DNA of 64,000 nucleotides from Silvibacterium bohemicum (GTDB lineage Bacteria > Acidobacteriota > Terriglobia > Terriglobales > Acidobacteriaceae), in NCBI RefSeq assembly GCF_001006305.1, contig NZ_LBHJ01000004.1, forward strand, positions 850,508 through 914,507. The letters are read 5' to 3'. Positions 54,860 to 63,928 of the stretch are shown here, piece by piece (the stretch's first letter is position 1; each line of letters begins with the position of its first letter). Below the pieces are notes generated by a model that did no database searches, was not told where the DNA came from, and saw only the letters and a list, made by a program, of their open reading frames with translations. Made by a program: the position numbers and the translations under genes.

Positions 54860-57800
54860 ATGGACTCCGTTGAGCTAGCTCGCCAGATCGCCGCCCAACT
54901 CCACGCTCGCGCGGTGGCCGATGGGAGCAATCCTTGTGATCCGTACGCCTTTGTTCTCGCTGAGGCGAAGCGCCAAGACGTCGATGTCGAATCAACGGCA
55001 AAAGGTGCCGCGATCCTAGATGGGGGACGAGCCGCGATCCTACGGAAGGATCGGCTCATTCTCCATGAGAATTGCGAGTCGTTTTTTGAAAGGGCTTTCC
55101 TCACTGCTCATGAACTAGGGCACGTTGTGCTGGAGGATGATCTTGCCGACGAATCGATCCTTGAGGTTGATCCCAGCCGACCATCTGAGCCTTCGCCCCT
55201 TGGATTCGATAGGGTCGTTGACTACGGTAGAAGGCAGAGGCGTGAAATCCAAATGGATCTATTCGCGAGGGAGTTCCTCTTGCCCAGATCATGGGTTCGA
55301 ACGCTCCACCTGGACGACGGCCTCACCGCGTCAGAGATATCAGATAAGGTGGGCGCACCCTTCGAGGTAGTGGCTCAGCAGCTACTTGACGCGCTCCTCT
55401 TACCAGCCGTCAACCTCAGCCCATTGGAGTCGACGCAAGAAGCACCGCTCAACGACCTTCAGGAATTAGCGGCCAAGCATCGTGGCGAAGCCTATCTGCT
55501 TGAGGCCGGGCCGGGAACTGGGAAGACGCGAACTCTCGTGGCGAGGGTCGAAGGACTGTTGGCGGACGGCGTTGACCCACGGCGGATACTTGTACTCACA
55601 TTCTCAAATAAAGCCGCCAGCGAGATGGGCGAACGCATCGCGCGAAAGCACAGAGAGGCAGCCGCGGCGATGTGGGTGGGGACCTTCCACGCGTTTGGCC
55701 TCGACTTGGTCCGCCGCTTCTTTACAGAGTTGGGACTTCCTCGAGATCCGCGGATGATGGACAGAACCGAAGCTGTTGAGTTGCTGGAAGATCGATTTCC
55801 TTCGTTCAATCTTCGTCATTACCGAAACATCTACGACCCGACCCAGATCATCACCGAGATACTGGCTGCTATATCTCGTGCGAAGGATGAAGTCGTTGAC
55901 GCAGAGGAATATGCTCGCTTGGCAGGATCAATGGGATCAAGTGAGGCCGCAGAGCGCGCCGCAGAGGTCGCACAAGTGTATGGCGCCTATGAGCGCCTGA
56001 AAAGAGACGCAAACTGCGTTGACTTTGGTGACTTAGTCTTGCTTCCAGTACGGTTACTGGAGACAAATCCTGATATTCGATCACACATCCAGTCCCTGTA
56101 CGACCACGTCATCGTGGACGAATATCAAGACGTGAACCGAAGCAGCACCCGCTTGCTAGCGGCCATTAAACCGGATGGTCATAACCTCTGGGTTGTCGGA
56201 GATGCGAAGCAGTCCATCTATAGATTCCGCGGGGCATCTCCATTCAGCATGATGCGCTTCGGGACTCAAGACTTTCCTGGTGCCAAACGCGAGCGCTTAG
56301 GCCAAAACTATCGATCCTCCGCAGAGATCGTCAACGCTTTTTCGACATTCGCGGCCACCATGCGTCTGGGTGCCGGGAGTAGGGCACTCCATGCCGACCG
56401 TGGGCCAAACGGCATTTACCCCAAATTGCTTTGCGTACGGAGGGCAGAGCAGCAGGCGGTGGCCCTTGCAGATTCGATTCAAGTGCTAAGAAGCGAAGGC
56501 TTGACGTACAGAGAACAGGCGGTCTTGTGCACGGGAAATGAAAAGCTGTCGACGTTGGCGAGAGATCTCGAGGTTTTAGGCATCCCTGTTCTCTTCTTAG
56601 GCAGCTTGTTCGAACGTCCCGAGGTTAAAGATCTCCTTTCATTACTTTCGGTGTTGATTGACCGTCGCGCGATGGGCTTGGTTCGGCTCGGCTGCTGGCC
56701 AGAATTCAAAATGCAGTTTGCGGATGTTGCAGCGACCTTGGAGTTCCTTCGCCTAACAGAGGTATCGCCGGGGGCTTGGTTACAGAGCGTCGACGGAATT
56801 CCGAAAATAACGGATCAGGGGGCAAGAGCCCTGACATCTTTGGGAGTCGCTCTCCATGGCTTTGATCAGAGTTCATCACCGTGGACAGTCCTTGTAACTC
56901 TGCTTCTTGATCACACGCGCATGGCTGCTAGACTTGGCAGCTCAGTCAACATCGCCGATCGCTCTCGTGCCATTGCCATCTGGCAGTTCTTGAACTTCCT
57001 ACGTGTCCAGCCATCCGGACAAGGCCTGCCAATCGCGCGGCTCCTAGATCGTGTACGTCGGCTAGTTCGCCTTGGCGACGACAGAGACCTTCGCCAGCTC
57101 CCCAACGCGGCTCAAGGTCTTGACGCGGTGCGTCTGCTGACCATACATGGTGCCAAGGGACTTGAGTTTTCCGCTATACATATACCTGGCGTGAACGCAG
57201 ACACGATTCCTCGCGTTTCGTCAGCCCCAATCTGCCCGCCCCCAGAAGGGATGATTCAGGGCGCAACGACATCCTCATTGGAGACGTACCGCGAAGGACA
57301 GGTGGAAGAGCAGGAATGTCTTTTCTATGTGGCGTTGTCACGAGCGAAAGGCCATCTGCTTTTTTACGCACCAATGGAGAAGAGCAACGGCCATAATCGG
57401 CCCCTCTCTTCATTCTTGGATCGCATCGGCACTACGCTAATAAGGACGGTCGTTGTTCCGCAACGTTCGATTCCCGAGGCAGCGGAGGAGGCTGCACTTC
57501 AATTAGTATTCGACGGTCCTATGCGATTCGGGGCTCCGCAGATTGCACTTTATGAAAGCTGTCCGAGGCGCTTCTTCTACACCCACATTCTGCAAGTCGG
57601 CGGAAGACGAACCTCCACTGCCTTTATGAAAATGCACGACGCGGTGCGGGTGATACTGGCCACGCTGATCATTGATGGGAAGCCTGCCGGCCCGGAGGAC
57701 TTGGAGGATCGCATCGAGGCGGCTCTCAAGACTGTGGGACTTGCTGATCACGGCCATCGAAATGAATTCTCTGCGCTCGCCCTAACGATGCTAAGGTACT

Positions 57801-58240
57801 TCGTCAGTACACAGGAAGGCTGCTCGAACGAGATTCCCGTTGCTATCAATCTCAAATTCGGAGACGAAGAGATCGTGGTGCGAGCTGATGACATCCTCAT
57901 CAGACCTGATCAAAGTAGAGTTGTACGTCGGATTCGGACTGGACATCTAAGATCCTCTGAAACGAAGGATGTTGGCGCTGCCGCATTCGTACTTGCCGTT
58001 CAGCAGGCGTTTCCAGACTCGGTAGCGGAAATCGTCCATCTATCAGACGGCACCTCTCAACGGCTTTTGCTATCCGTGAAAGAGCTACAGAATCGGCGAA
58101 CGAAGCTCGAGGGCTTCCTGGGTGATATTCGAGCGGGGCATTTCCCAGCGATCACTTCTCCTTTCACCTGTCCCGGCTGTCCAGCCTTCTTTATCTGTGG
58201 ACCCACGCCCGAGGGACCCCTGCAGAAAAAATTCTCCTGA
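54860..58240 (+). CDS. ImmA/IrrE metallopeptidase - UvrD-type helicase - Cas4/AddB-like fusion
   Basis: An 1126-residue fusion. The N-terminal part (1-190) has the zinc-peptidase motif AHELGH (83-88) with QMDLFAREFLLP (Glu138 as third ligand), as in ImmA/IrrE proteins. From about 200 an SF1A helicase follows: GPGTGKT (217-223), LVLTFSNKAASEM, DEYQD (about 420), GDAKQSIYRFRGAS, GQNYRSS, IHGAKGLEF (about 763) and FYVALSRAKG, all intact. The C-terminal part has CPRRFF (about 900) and CPGCPAFFIC (about 1103-1112), the C...C-x2-C-x5-C cluster of AddB/Cas4 nucleases. The expected catalytic DYK is VRRIRTG, so this nuclease is probably dead. It starts right after the previous stop. Confidence 0.85.
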   Translation: MDSVELARQIAAQLHARAVADGSNPCDPYAFVLAEAKRQDVDVESTAKGAAILDGGRAAILRKDRLILHENCESFFERAFLTAHELGHVVLEDDLADESILEVDPSRPSEPSPLGFDRVVDYGRRQRREIQMDLFAREFLLPRSWVRTLHLDDGLTASEISDKVGAPFEVVAQQLLDALLLPAVNLSPLESTQEAPLNDLQELAAKHRGEAYLLEAGPGTGKTRTLVARVEGLLADGVDPRRILVLTFSNKAASEMGERIARKHREAAAAMWVGTFHAFGLDLVRRFFTELGLPRDPRMMDRTEAVELLEDRFPSFNLRHYRNIYDPTQIITEILAAISRAKDEVVDAEEYARLAGSMGSSEAAERAAEVAQVYGAYERLKRDANCVDFGDLVLLPVRLLETNPDIRSHIQSLYDHVIVDEYQDVNRSSTRLLAAIKPDGHNLWVVGDAKQSIYRFRGASPFSMMRFGTQDFPGAKRERLGQNYRSSAEIVNAFSTFAATMRLGAGSRALHADRGPNGIYPKLLCVRRAEQQAVALADSIQVLRSEGLTYREQAVLCTGNEKLSTLARDLEVLGIPVLFLGSLFERPEVKDLLSLLSVLIDRRAMGLVRLGCWPEFKMQFADVAATLEFLRLTEVSPGAWLQSVDGIPKITDQGARALTSLGVALHGFDQSSSPWTVLVTLLLDHTRMAARLGSSVNIADRSRAIAIWQFLNFLRVQPSGQGLPIARLLDRVRRLVRLGDDRDLRQLPNAAQGLDAVRLLTIHGAKGLEFSAIHIPGVNADTIPRVSSAPICPPPEGMIQGATTSSLETYREGQVEEQECLFYVALSRAKGHLLFYAPMEKSNGHNRPLSSFLDRIGTTLIRTVVVPQRSIPEAAEEAALQLVFDGPMRFGAPQIALYESCPRRFFYTHILQVGGRRTSTAFMKMHDAVRVILATLIIDGKPAGPEDLEDRIEAALKTVGLADHGHRNEFSALALTMLRYFVSTQEGCSNEIPVAINLKFGDEEIVVRADDILIRPDQSRVVRRIRTGHLRSSETKDVGAAAFVLAVQQAFPDSVAEIVHLSDGTSQRLLLSVKELQNRRTKLEGFLGDIRAGHFPAITSPFTCPGCPAFFICGPTPEGPLQKKFS

Positions 58241-58320
58241 GTTTACCGGTCGGCCCATGTGCCAGCGATTACTCCTATAGAGCCGAGGCAAAGCCCCGCG
58301 CTACGAAAGGATGTGATCTT

Positions 58321-59076
58321 ATGAATACCGAAACCTTCCTCGAGTTTGACGATCTGGGCGTCGCGGTGCGAGAAGGACGACCTCTCAATCCTGCCCGCAA
58401 TTACCGTTTCCTCTTGGCGCAGGGAAATCTGAACTTCGTCACTCTCACGATCAGCGATCCCATCCCACTTGGCAGCCAGATTCTGGAGGCAGCCGGTCTC
58501 CTTCCGAGCGATGGCTATAGTCTCTTCGGCATTCTACCGTCGGGAGATTTCGAGGACATTCGTCTCGACGAGCTGTTCGACCTGCGGGCGAGGGGCGCTG
58601 AGCGATTTGTCGCTTTTCTCACGGACCGCGATTTCAAGCTAACTGTCGATGACAAGCAACTCGCTTGGGGCAAACCGATCATCAGCGGCGCAGAGCTCCA
58701 CAAGCTGGCCATGCCCCGGGAGGGCGAATGCGTCTTCCTCCAAGTACGTGGCGGTGAAGATCGAGTCATTGAGGTCGGCGACTTCGTCGACCTTGCGGAA
58801 CCCGGAATCGAACATTTCGTTACAGCACCCAAGAGGCCCACGAATTACGAGATCATCGTCAATTCGCGGCCGCGCATCGTGAATGAGCGTCTCGTCACGT
58901 TCGAAGAGGTTGTTCAGCTCGCCTTCCCGGGAGTTCACGAGCCCAATGTGGTGTTTTCAATGACCTACCGACACGCGGCCTCTGCCCCACACGCAGGGGA
59001 ACTCGGTACCGGGGGTAAGGTTGACGTCAAGCAAAAGGGGACAATCTTCAATGTCACACGCACTGTTCAGTCGTAA
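58321..59076 (+). CDS. Multi-ubiquitin-like protein (three tandem Ubl domains)
   Basis: A 251-residue protein built of three beta-grasp repeats at about 28-101, 104-168 and 175-251. Repeats 1 and 2 end alike (RGAERFVAFLTDR; PGIEHFVTAPK). The last repeat ends with VKQKGTIFNVTRTVQS. This fits the bacterial 'multiubiquitin' family found next to E1-like ThiF genes. It has no terminal Gly-Gly, so either the tail is processed or conjugation uses another residue. The gene begins 80 bp after the fusion gene behind GAAAGGATG and overlaps the E1-like gene by 26 bp. It is probably the modifier of the island system. Confidence 0.78.
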   Translation: MNTETFLEFDDLGVAVREGRPLNPARNYRFLLAQGNLNFVTLTISDPIPLGSQILEAAGLLPSDGYSLFGILPSGDFEDIRLDELFDLRARGAERFVAFLTDRDFKLTVDDKQLAWGKPIISGAELHKLAMPREGECVFLQVRGGEDRVIEVGDFVDLAEPGIEHFVTAPKRPTNYEIIVNSRPRIVNERLVTFEEVVQLAFPGVHEPNVVFSMTYRHAASAPHAGELGTGGKVDVKQKGTIFNVTRTVQS

Positions 59077-60229
59077 CGCCGACCTCAAACGTCTCCGCGA
59101 CGAGGGTTATCTTGTGCACGTGCAGGGTGGCTTCCTCGTCATGGAGGAAGTCCCCTACGTCAACGCGCAGGGAGACGTCCTCACGGGTCGCCTCATCTCC
59201 AGTCTCACGTTGGCTGGAGATGAGACCCGGCAGCCGGACAACCACGTAATCCATTTCGACGGCGACTTTCCTTGCCGCGCAGATGGCGTTCCTATCCAAG
59301 CCATTGCGCACCAGACAAACGTTCAGATCAATTTAGGTAATGGCCTGGCTGCCAGGCAGGCATTCTCAAGCAAACCTGATGGAGGATATACAGACTATTA
59401 CCAGAAGTTCACGAGCTATGCCGGCATCTTGTCCGGTCCAGCGGCAGTGGTAAAACCTGGAATGAGTGCCAGGGTAATGCGGGCGCCAGATGAAGAGGAA
59501 GATAGCGTTTTCAACTATATGGAAACGGCATCCGGTCGGGTCGGCATAGGAGCCCTTACCGAACTACTCAAGGCGGATCGCATCGCCATAGTTGGAGTCG
59601 GTGGCACGGGCTCTTATGTGCTGGACCTCGTCGCCAAGACCCCGGTGCAGGAGATCAGACTCTTTGATTCAGATCTCTTTCTGCAACACAACGCGTTCCG
59701 TGCGCCCGGTGCTCCAGGTCTGGAAGAACTGCGCGAGGCACCTAAGAAGGTTGACTACCTCAAGGGAATATATTCACGCATGCGTAAAGGGATCACCGCG
59801 AATGCGGTGGCGCTTGACGGGAACAATATACATCTCCTCGAGGGTGTGACTTTTGCCTTTCTTTGCTTGGATGCAGGCGAAGAGAAACGCGTGATCGTTC
59901 AGAAACTCGAGTCGATCGGTGCTTCATTTGTGGACGTCGGCATGGGACTCGACTTGACTGACGGTTCACTTGGCGGAATTCTTCGGACCACAGCCAGCAC
60001 GCCGCAGAAACGTGATCATGTCCATAGCAGCCGAGTTTCGTTTGCCGGAGGCGGTCCCGCAGACCTTTATGCTTCAAACATTCAGGTTGCCGATCTCAAT
60101 GCACTAAACGCGGTGCTGGCCGTTGTGAAGTGGAAGAAGATTCGAGGCTTCTACCGGGATCTTGAACGAGAGCATCACTGCACCTACACCACGGATGGCA
60201 ACATGCTCGTAAACGGAGATTGCGAATGA
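59051..60229 (+). CDS. E1-like ThiF-family adenylyltransferase with DUF6791-type N-terminal domain
   Basis: A 392-residue protein from the ATG at 59051 (behind AAGGGGA). Residues 1-150 form an N-terminal domain (LKRLRDEGYLVHVQGGFLVMEEVPYVN in parts) seen fused to ThiF in these operons (DUF6791-like; possibly an E2-like fold, uncertain). From about 178 the E1 core follows: IAIVGVGGTGSYVLDLVAK with the ATP loop, LFDSDLFLQHNAFRAPG, a possible catalytic Cys in FLCLDAGEEKR, and a C-terminal HHCTYTTDG. It should adenylate the C-terminus of the Ubl protein. Overlaps the DUF6527-type gene by ATGA. Confidence 0.8.
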   Translation: MSHALFSRNADLKRLRDEGYLVHVQGGFLVMEEVPYVNAQGDVLTGRLISSLTLAGDETRQPDNHVIHFDGDFPCRADGVPIQAIAHQTNVQINLGNGLAARQAFSSKPDGGYTDYYQKFTSYAGILSGPAAVVKPGMSARVMRAPDEEEDSVFNYMETASGRVGIGALTELLKADRIAIVGVGGTGSYVLDLVAKTPVQEIRLFDSDLFLQHNAFRAPGAPGLEELREAPKKVDYLKGIYSRMRKGITANAVALDGNNIHLLEGVTFAFLCLDAGEEKRVIVQKLESIGASFVDVGMGLDLTDGSLGGILRTTASTPQKRDHVHSSRVSFAGGGPADLYASNIQVADLNALNAVLAVVKWKKIRGFYRDLEREHHCTYTTDGNMLVNGDCE

Positions 60230-60684
60230 TTTCCCAAAAACATCTGGAGCACCACTTCGTGGAACATATTCCTGAGCAACTTGAACAGGGTACGCTCTAT
60301 ATCTCCATGCCTTATGCGGTAGCGGCCCATAGCTGCTGCTGCGGATGCGGCGAAGAAGTCGTTACCCCATTCACCCCTACCGATTGGAAAATGATATTTG
60401 ACGGAGATACGGTTTCTCTTAAACCGTCGATTGGTAACTGGAATCTTCCGTGTCGATCACACTACGTTATCAGCCGCGGAAGTGTAATTGAAGCGCTGCC
60501 TTGGACGGAAGATGAGTTTCAGGACGAGCAGCGCCGGGACAAAGCTGCGAAGAAGGAATTCTACGATCAGCCGATGCACGAGCCGATGCCGATGCCGATT
60601 CAGGTTCAGAGCCCCCGCCTATCGGAAGCGGCGAAACCACGTCTTTGGGTGCAAGCTTGGCGTTGGATCAGAGAGAGAGGTTGA
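60226..60684 (+). CDS. DUF6527-type Cys/His protein of the ubiquitin-like operon
   Basis: A 152-residue protein starting at an ATG that overlaps the E1 stop, behind GGAGA. The core HSCCCGCGEEVVTPFTPTDW ... VSLKPSIGNWNLPCRSHYVI matches the DUF6527 family. Cys-Cys-x-Cys-Gly and Cys-Arg-Ser-His suggest a zinc-bound or Cys/Ser hydrolase site. The family occurs beside bacterial ubiquitin-like genes and is suspected to process or remove the modifier. The C-terminal third is charged and Met/Pro rich (DQPMHEPMPMPIQVQSP). Function inferred. Confidence 0.75.
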   Translation: MISQKHLEHHFVEHIPEQLEQGTLYISMPYAVAAHSCCCGCGEEVVTPFTPTDWKMIFDGDTVSLKPSIGNWNLPCRSHYVISRGSVIEALPWTEDEFQDEQRRDKAAKKEFYDQPMHEPMPMPIQVQSPRLSEAAKPRLWVQAWRWIRERG

Positions 60685-60686
60685 GC

Positions 60687-62006
60687 GTGCCTACTTCGAA
60701 ATCACAACTCTACCGCGGCGCAACACTGGACTCCGATTACACTTCTCCGATGCCTACTTTTCGGTTCATCCATGCGGCGGATATACATCTAGATAGCCCT
60801 CTACGAGGTTTGTCACGTTATGAGGGGCTTCCTATAGAAGAGATCCGCGAAGCAAGCAGGAGCGCTTTCGACAAACTCATCCGCTTCGCTTGCTCCGAAA
60901 AGGTCGATTTCGTCGTCATTGCAGGTGATCTTTACGATAGCGACTGGAAGGACATGGGAACGGGCCTGTATTTCGCTAAGGCTATGGGCAGACTCGGCGC
61001 AGCGGGGATACCGGTTTTTCTGATACGCGGCAATCACGACGCTGTTTCAGTGTTGACACGCTCGCTGCCCCTGCCCGAGAACGTCCATGTATTTAGCGAT
61101 CGAATTGCTGAAACAAAGGAATTAGACACGCTTCGAGTCGCTTTGCATGGGCGAAGCTTCGGCTCTCGAAGAGAGGTTGATGACATTACTCCCAGCTACC
61201 CAGAGCCGATCTCGGGTTTCTTCAACATCGGGATTCTCCACACATCACTCAACGGATATGCGGAACACGAAACCTATGCGCCGTGCAACATAGCAGCACT
61301 GGAAGCGAAAGGTTACGACTACTGGGCTCTAGGGCATGTCCATGAGCACGCGATTTTGAATACTTCTCCGTATGTTGTATTTAGTGGCGTTCTGCAAGGT
61401 CGACATATCCGTGAGCACGGACCAAAGGGAGCCGTCTTAGTGGAAGTCGAAGACGGTGCAGTGAAGCGTGCAGAACACATCCCTCTAGATGTATTTAGGT
61501 GGGCTACCGTCGCCGTCGATTGCACCGAAGTCGACCAGATTGAAGATCTACAGGGCCTCATCCGCAGAGAACTTCGTTCGCACTTGGACATGTTAGGCAC
61601 GGACCCACCCGTCGTGATCCAGCTCGTTCTCAAGGGTTCAACACCATTGCATGCGCGAATCATGGAGAGTTCTGCCCAGATTAGAGATGACGTACGGGCA
61701 ATCGCCGTGGAGCTCTCGACCGACCTTTGGCTGGAAAAACTTAGGATCCAGGTAGAAGCGCCGAAGGAGTCAGCGCCCAATCTTCAGGTTGGAGGACTGG
61801 AGGAACTTCTCGCATCAGCAGTGTCAGATGATCTCTTGTCCAAGCAACTTCAAGATGAGCTCGCGCCGTTCCTCTTAGCTTATCCGAAGCCACCAAATGA
61901 AACTGAGGAAACAGCAATGCTCTTGGCGCGTGCCGGAAGCTGGAGTGAATTAATTTCGTTAACTTCTAGAACTCTTCAAGCGCGGCTTGTTTCGGCGGAG
62001 GATTAG
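60687..62006 (+). CDS. SbcD/YhaO-like metallophosphoesterase (DNA exonuclease subunit)
   Basis: About 439 residues from a GTG at 60687 behind GAGAGAGAGG, 2 bp after the previous stop; an ATG at 60750 gives the shorter classical start. The metal-site motifs are intact: HAADIHLD, IAGDLYD, RGNHDA, HTSLN and GHVHEH. These are typical of Mre11/SbcD and YhaO nucleases that process DNA ends with an SMC-type ATPase. The C-terminal part is helical. It is paired with the ATPase gene that follows 2 bp later. Confidence 0.87.
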   Translation: MPTSKSQLYRGATLDSDYTSPMPTFRFIHAADIHLDSPLRGLSRYEGLPIEEIREASRSAFDKLIRFACSEKVDFVVIAGDLYDSDWKDMGTGLYFAKAMGRLGAAGIPVFLIRGNHDAVSVLTRSLPLPENVHVFSDRIAETKELDTLRVALHGRSFGSRREVDDITPSYPEPISGFFNIGILHTSLNGYAEHETYAPCNIAALEAKGYDYWALGHVHEHAILNTSPYVVFSGVLQGRHIREHGPKGAVLVEVEDGAVKRAEHIPLDVFRWATVAVDCTEVDQIEDLQGLIRRELRSHLDMLGTDPPVVIQLVLKGSTPLHARIMESSAQIRDDVRAIAVELSTDLWLEKLRIQVEAPKESAPNLQVGGLEELLASAVSDDLLSKQLQDELAPFLLAYPKPPNETEETAMLLARAGSWSELISLTSRTLQARLVSAED

Positions 62007-62008
62007 TC

Positions 62009-63928
62009 ATGCGTTTCAATAAACTTAAGCTGTCCAAGTACGGAAGTTTTGATGGTTGCGAGATGATCTTTCCTCAAGCAACGAGAGACTTTCACTTCAT
62101 CGCGGGTCGAAACGAAGCAGGGAAGTCTACAGCGATGGCAGGTGTATCGGATTTGCTTTTCGGGTTTTCGCATGCAAAATCGCAAGATTACAAATTCGAT
62201 GCAAGTTTATTGAGGGTCGGAGCCTCTCTGAGTCATAACGGAGAAACGCTAGACTGCCAACGCAAGAGGGGTAAAGTTGGGACATTGCTTGACTCCTCGA
62301 ACCAATCCGTCAGCGAGGACCGCATCATTCGAATGCTACAAGGAAGCACACGCGACTCTTTTCGTCTCGGATGGAGTCTAAGCCACCAACAGTTGCGTGA
62401 TGGGGGACGTTCAATCGCCGAATCACGTGACGATGTCGGCCAAGCAATCTTCGCGGCTGGCTCAGGGCTGGTGGGCATAGCCGAAACAGTCGATGCCCTG
62501 TGCTCGGAAGCTGAACAAATCTGGAAGAAAGGTGCGACAGCGCGCAGATGGAACATCGCCCATCGGGAACTAGTGAGCGCGATCCAGTCGGTGAAGGAGA
62601 ACAGCATCCGCCCGAAAGACTGGCAGGACGCCCTAGAAAAGAAAGAGTCTTTAGAACTACGCCGGGATGAGTTGACGACAAAAAGGGCTCGTTTACGCGT
62701 AGAAGAAAAGAAACATCAACGGCGTCGGCGATTAGCTGCCAATGTTCGGCGTTTCGAAGAACTAAGGACGTACCTCTTCAACAGCACGACGAAAGTTCTG
62801 TCTCTTTCTGACGAACGAGAATTTTATGCAGCCATGGAAGCCATTGCGACCGCGCACAGAGCTTGGGACGCCGCGCAAGCACGTCTGCATGATCTGGATG
62901 CGCAACTTAAAGCTCTGTCGAGAGATGCCGAAATCGTCGAGCTGTCCAACGACATTTCAGAATTGTTGGAAAAGAGAGGAGCAGTAAAGCAGGCGTTTGA
63001 CGATCTGCCCCGGAGGCGCACGAATCTCGCGGCGAAGCAATTACAGATAGGCAACATCTTGGCTGATCTGAATCTGGTTTCAGATGCCAAAATCAGTGAA
63101 CTGAGAAAGCGTCTACCGTCGCGTCAAACTGTGTCGACCATCCGCGACAGAGCCAGAAAGCTCGATAGGCTGAGGGAAGCTAAGCGCTCTGCGGACGATC
63201 GTGTGGTGGAATTGAAGGAAGAATCCGAAGCTATTCTGAGCCAGGGTGCCGAAACAGATGAGCCGTTGTCATTGCCGTCTCTGAGATCGGCCGTGGGCAT
63301 TGCCAGAAAACAAGGAAAAATTGATCAAGAACTTCGCTCTGCCGAGATCTCCAAGAAAGATGCCGAAAAACGTCTTGCAGTCCTGATTACGAAACTAGCT
63401 CCCTGGAGCGGTGGGATTGAGGATCTGTTGATCGTCGATGTCATGGCGGACAGTGTGCTGGAATCATGGCGACTTCAACTCGAAGACGCGCAGCGTAATG
63501 TTGCTGAGGAGAAGGCCGCGGCCCGTAAATTAGCCGATGATCGTGAGCAAAAACGCATATCCCGTGCGTCACTTGTCGCTTCCGAGCGCGCAGTAACTGC
63601 CGAGGAAGTACGTGTAGCCCGGAAGATGAGAACTGACTCCTGGCAACCACTTCGCGATCATCTCTTTGCCCAAGAAGCTCTCACAGATCCCAAATCTTCC
63701 GTCTCACAGTATGAAGAGTCGGTCTTGTCGGCGGATGGGCTTTCGGATGATCGCTTCTTGTCAGCAAAGTCTTCTGCTGCTCTGGAGGTGCTGGACGCAG
63801 AAATCGCTCTATTGGATTTGAAGATCAAGCAGACTGACGAGCGCCTTGAAGAGGCTGAGAGGCTTGCTGCGGAGTTGCTCGTCGCGTGGGGAAAGGAGCT
63901 CAGCATGAGAGCCTTGCCTTCGTTGTGA
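62009..63928 (+). CDS. SbcC/YhaN-like AAA ATPase, N-terminal half only
   Basis: Starts with ATG behind GGAGG, 2 bp after the nuclease gene. MRFNKLKLSKYGSFDG and IAGRNEAGKST (Walker A, 33-41) are typical of YhaN/SbcC-type ATPases, and a long coiled coil follows (about 190-639). It stops at a TGA after 639 residues. YhaN proteins are usually about 1100 or more and need the second half (signature and Walker B) for ATP hydrolysis. After the TGA the same frame meets another stop (TAG) soon. It appears truncated by a nonsense change, deletion or element at the window end. The rest may lie outside. Confidence 0.7.
   Translation: MRFNKLKLSKYGSFDGCEMIFPQATRDFHFIAGRNEAGKSTAMAGVSDLLFGFSHAKSQDYKFDASLLRVGASLSHNGETLDCQRKRGKVGTLLDSSNQSVSEDRIIRMLQGSTRDSFRLGWSLSHQQLRDGGRSIAESRDDVGQAIFAAGSGLVGIAETVDALCSEAEQIWKKGATARRWNIAHRELVSAIQSVKENSIRPKDWQDALEKKESLELRRDELTTKRARLRVEEKKHQRRRRLAANVRRFEELRTYLFNSTTKVLSLSDEREFYAAMEAIATAHRAWDAAQARLHDLDAQLKALSRDAEIVELSNDISELLEKRGAVKQAFDDLPRRRTNLAAKQLQIGNILADLNLVSDAKISELRKRLPSRQTVSTIRDRARKLDRLREAKRSADDRVVELKEESEAILSQGAETDEPLSLPSLRSAVGIARKQGKIDQELRSAEISKKDAEKRLAVLITKLAPWSGGIEDLLIVDVMADSVLESWRLQLEDAQRNVAEEKAAARKLADDREQKRISRASLVASERAVTAEEVRVARKMRTDSWQPLRDHLFAQEALTDPKSSVSQYEESVLSADGLSDDRFLSAKSSAALEVLDAEIALLDLKIKQTDERLEEAERLAAELLVAWGKELSMRALPSL

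Noticed and set aside
54860..58240. Idea that the locus is a CRISPR-Cas adaptation module because of the Cas4-like cysteines
   Set aside because: The same cysteine pattern occurs in AddB-type helicase-nucleases, and no cas1, cas2 or repeat array is present.
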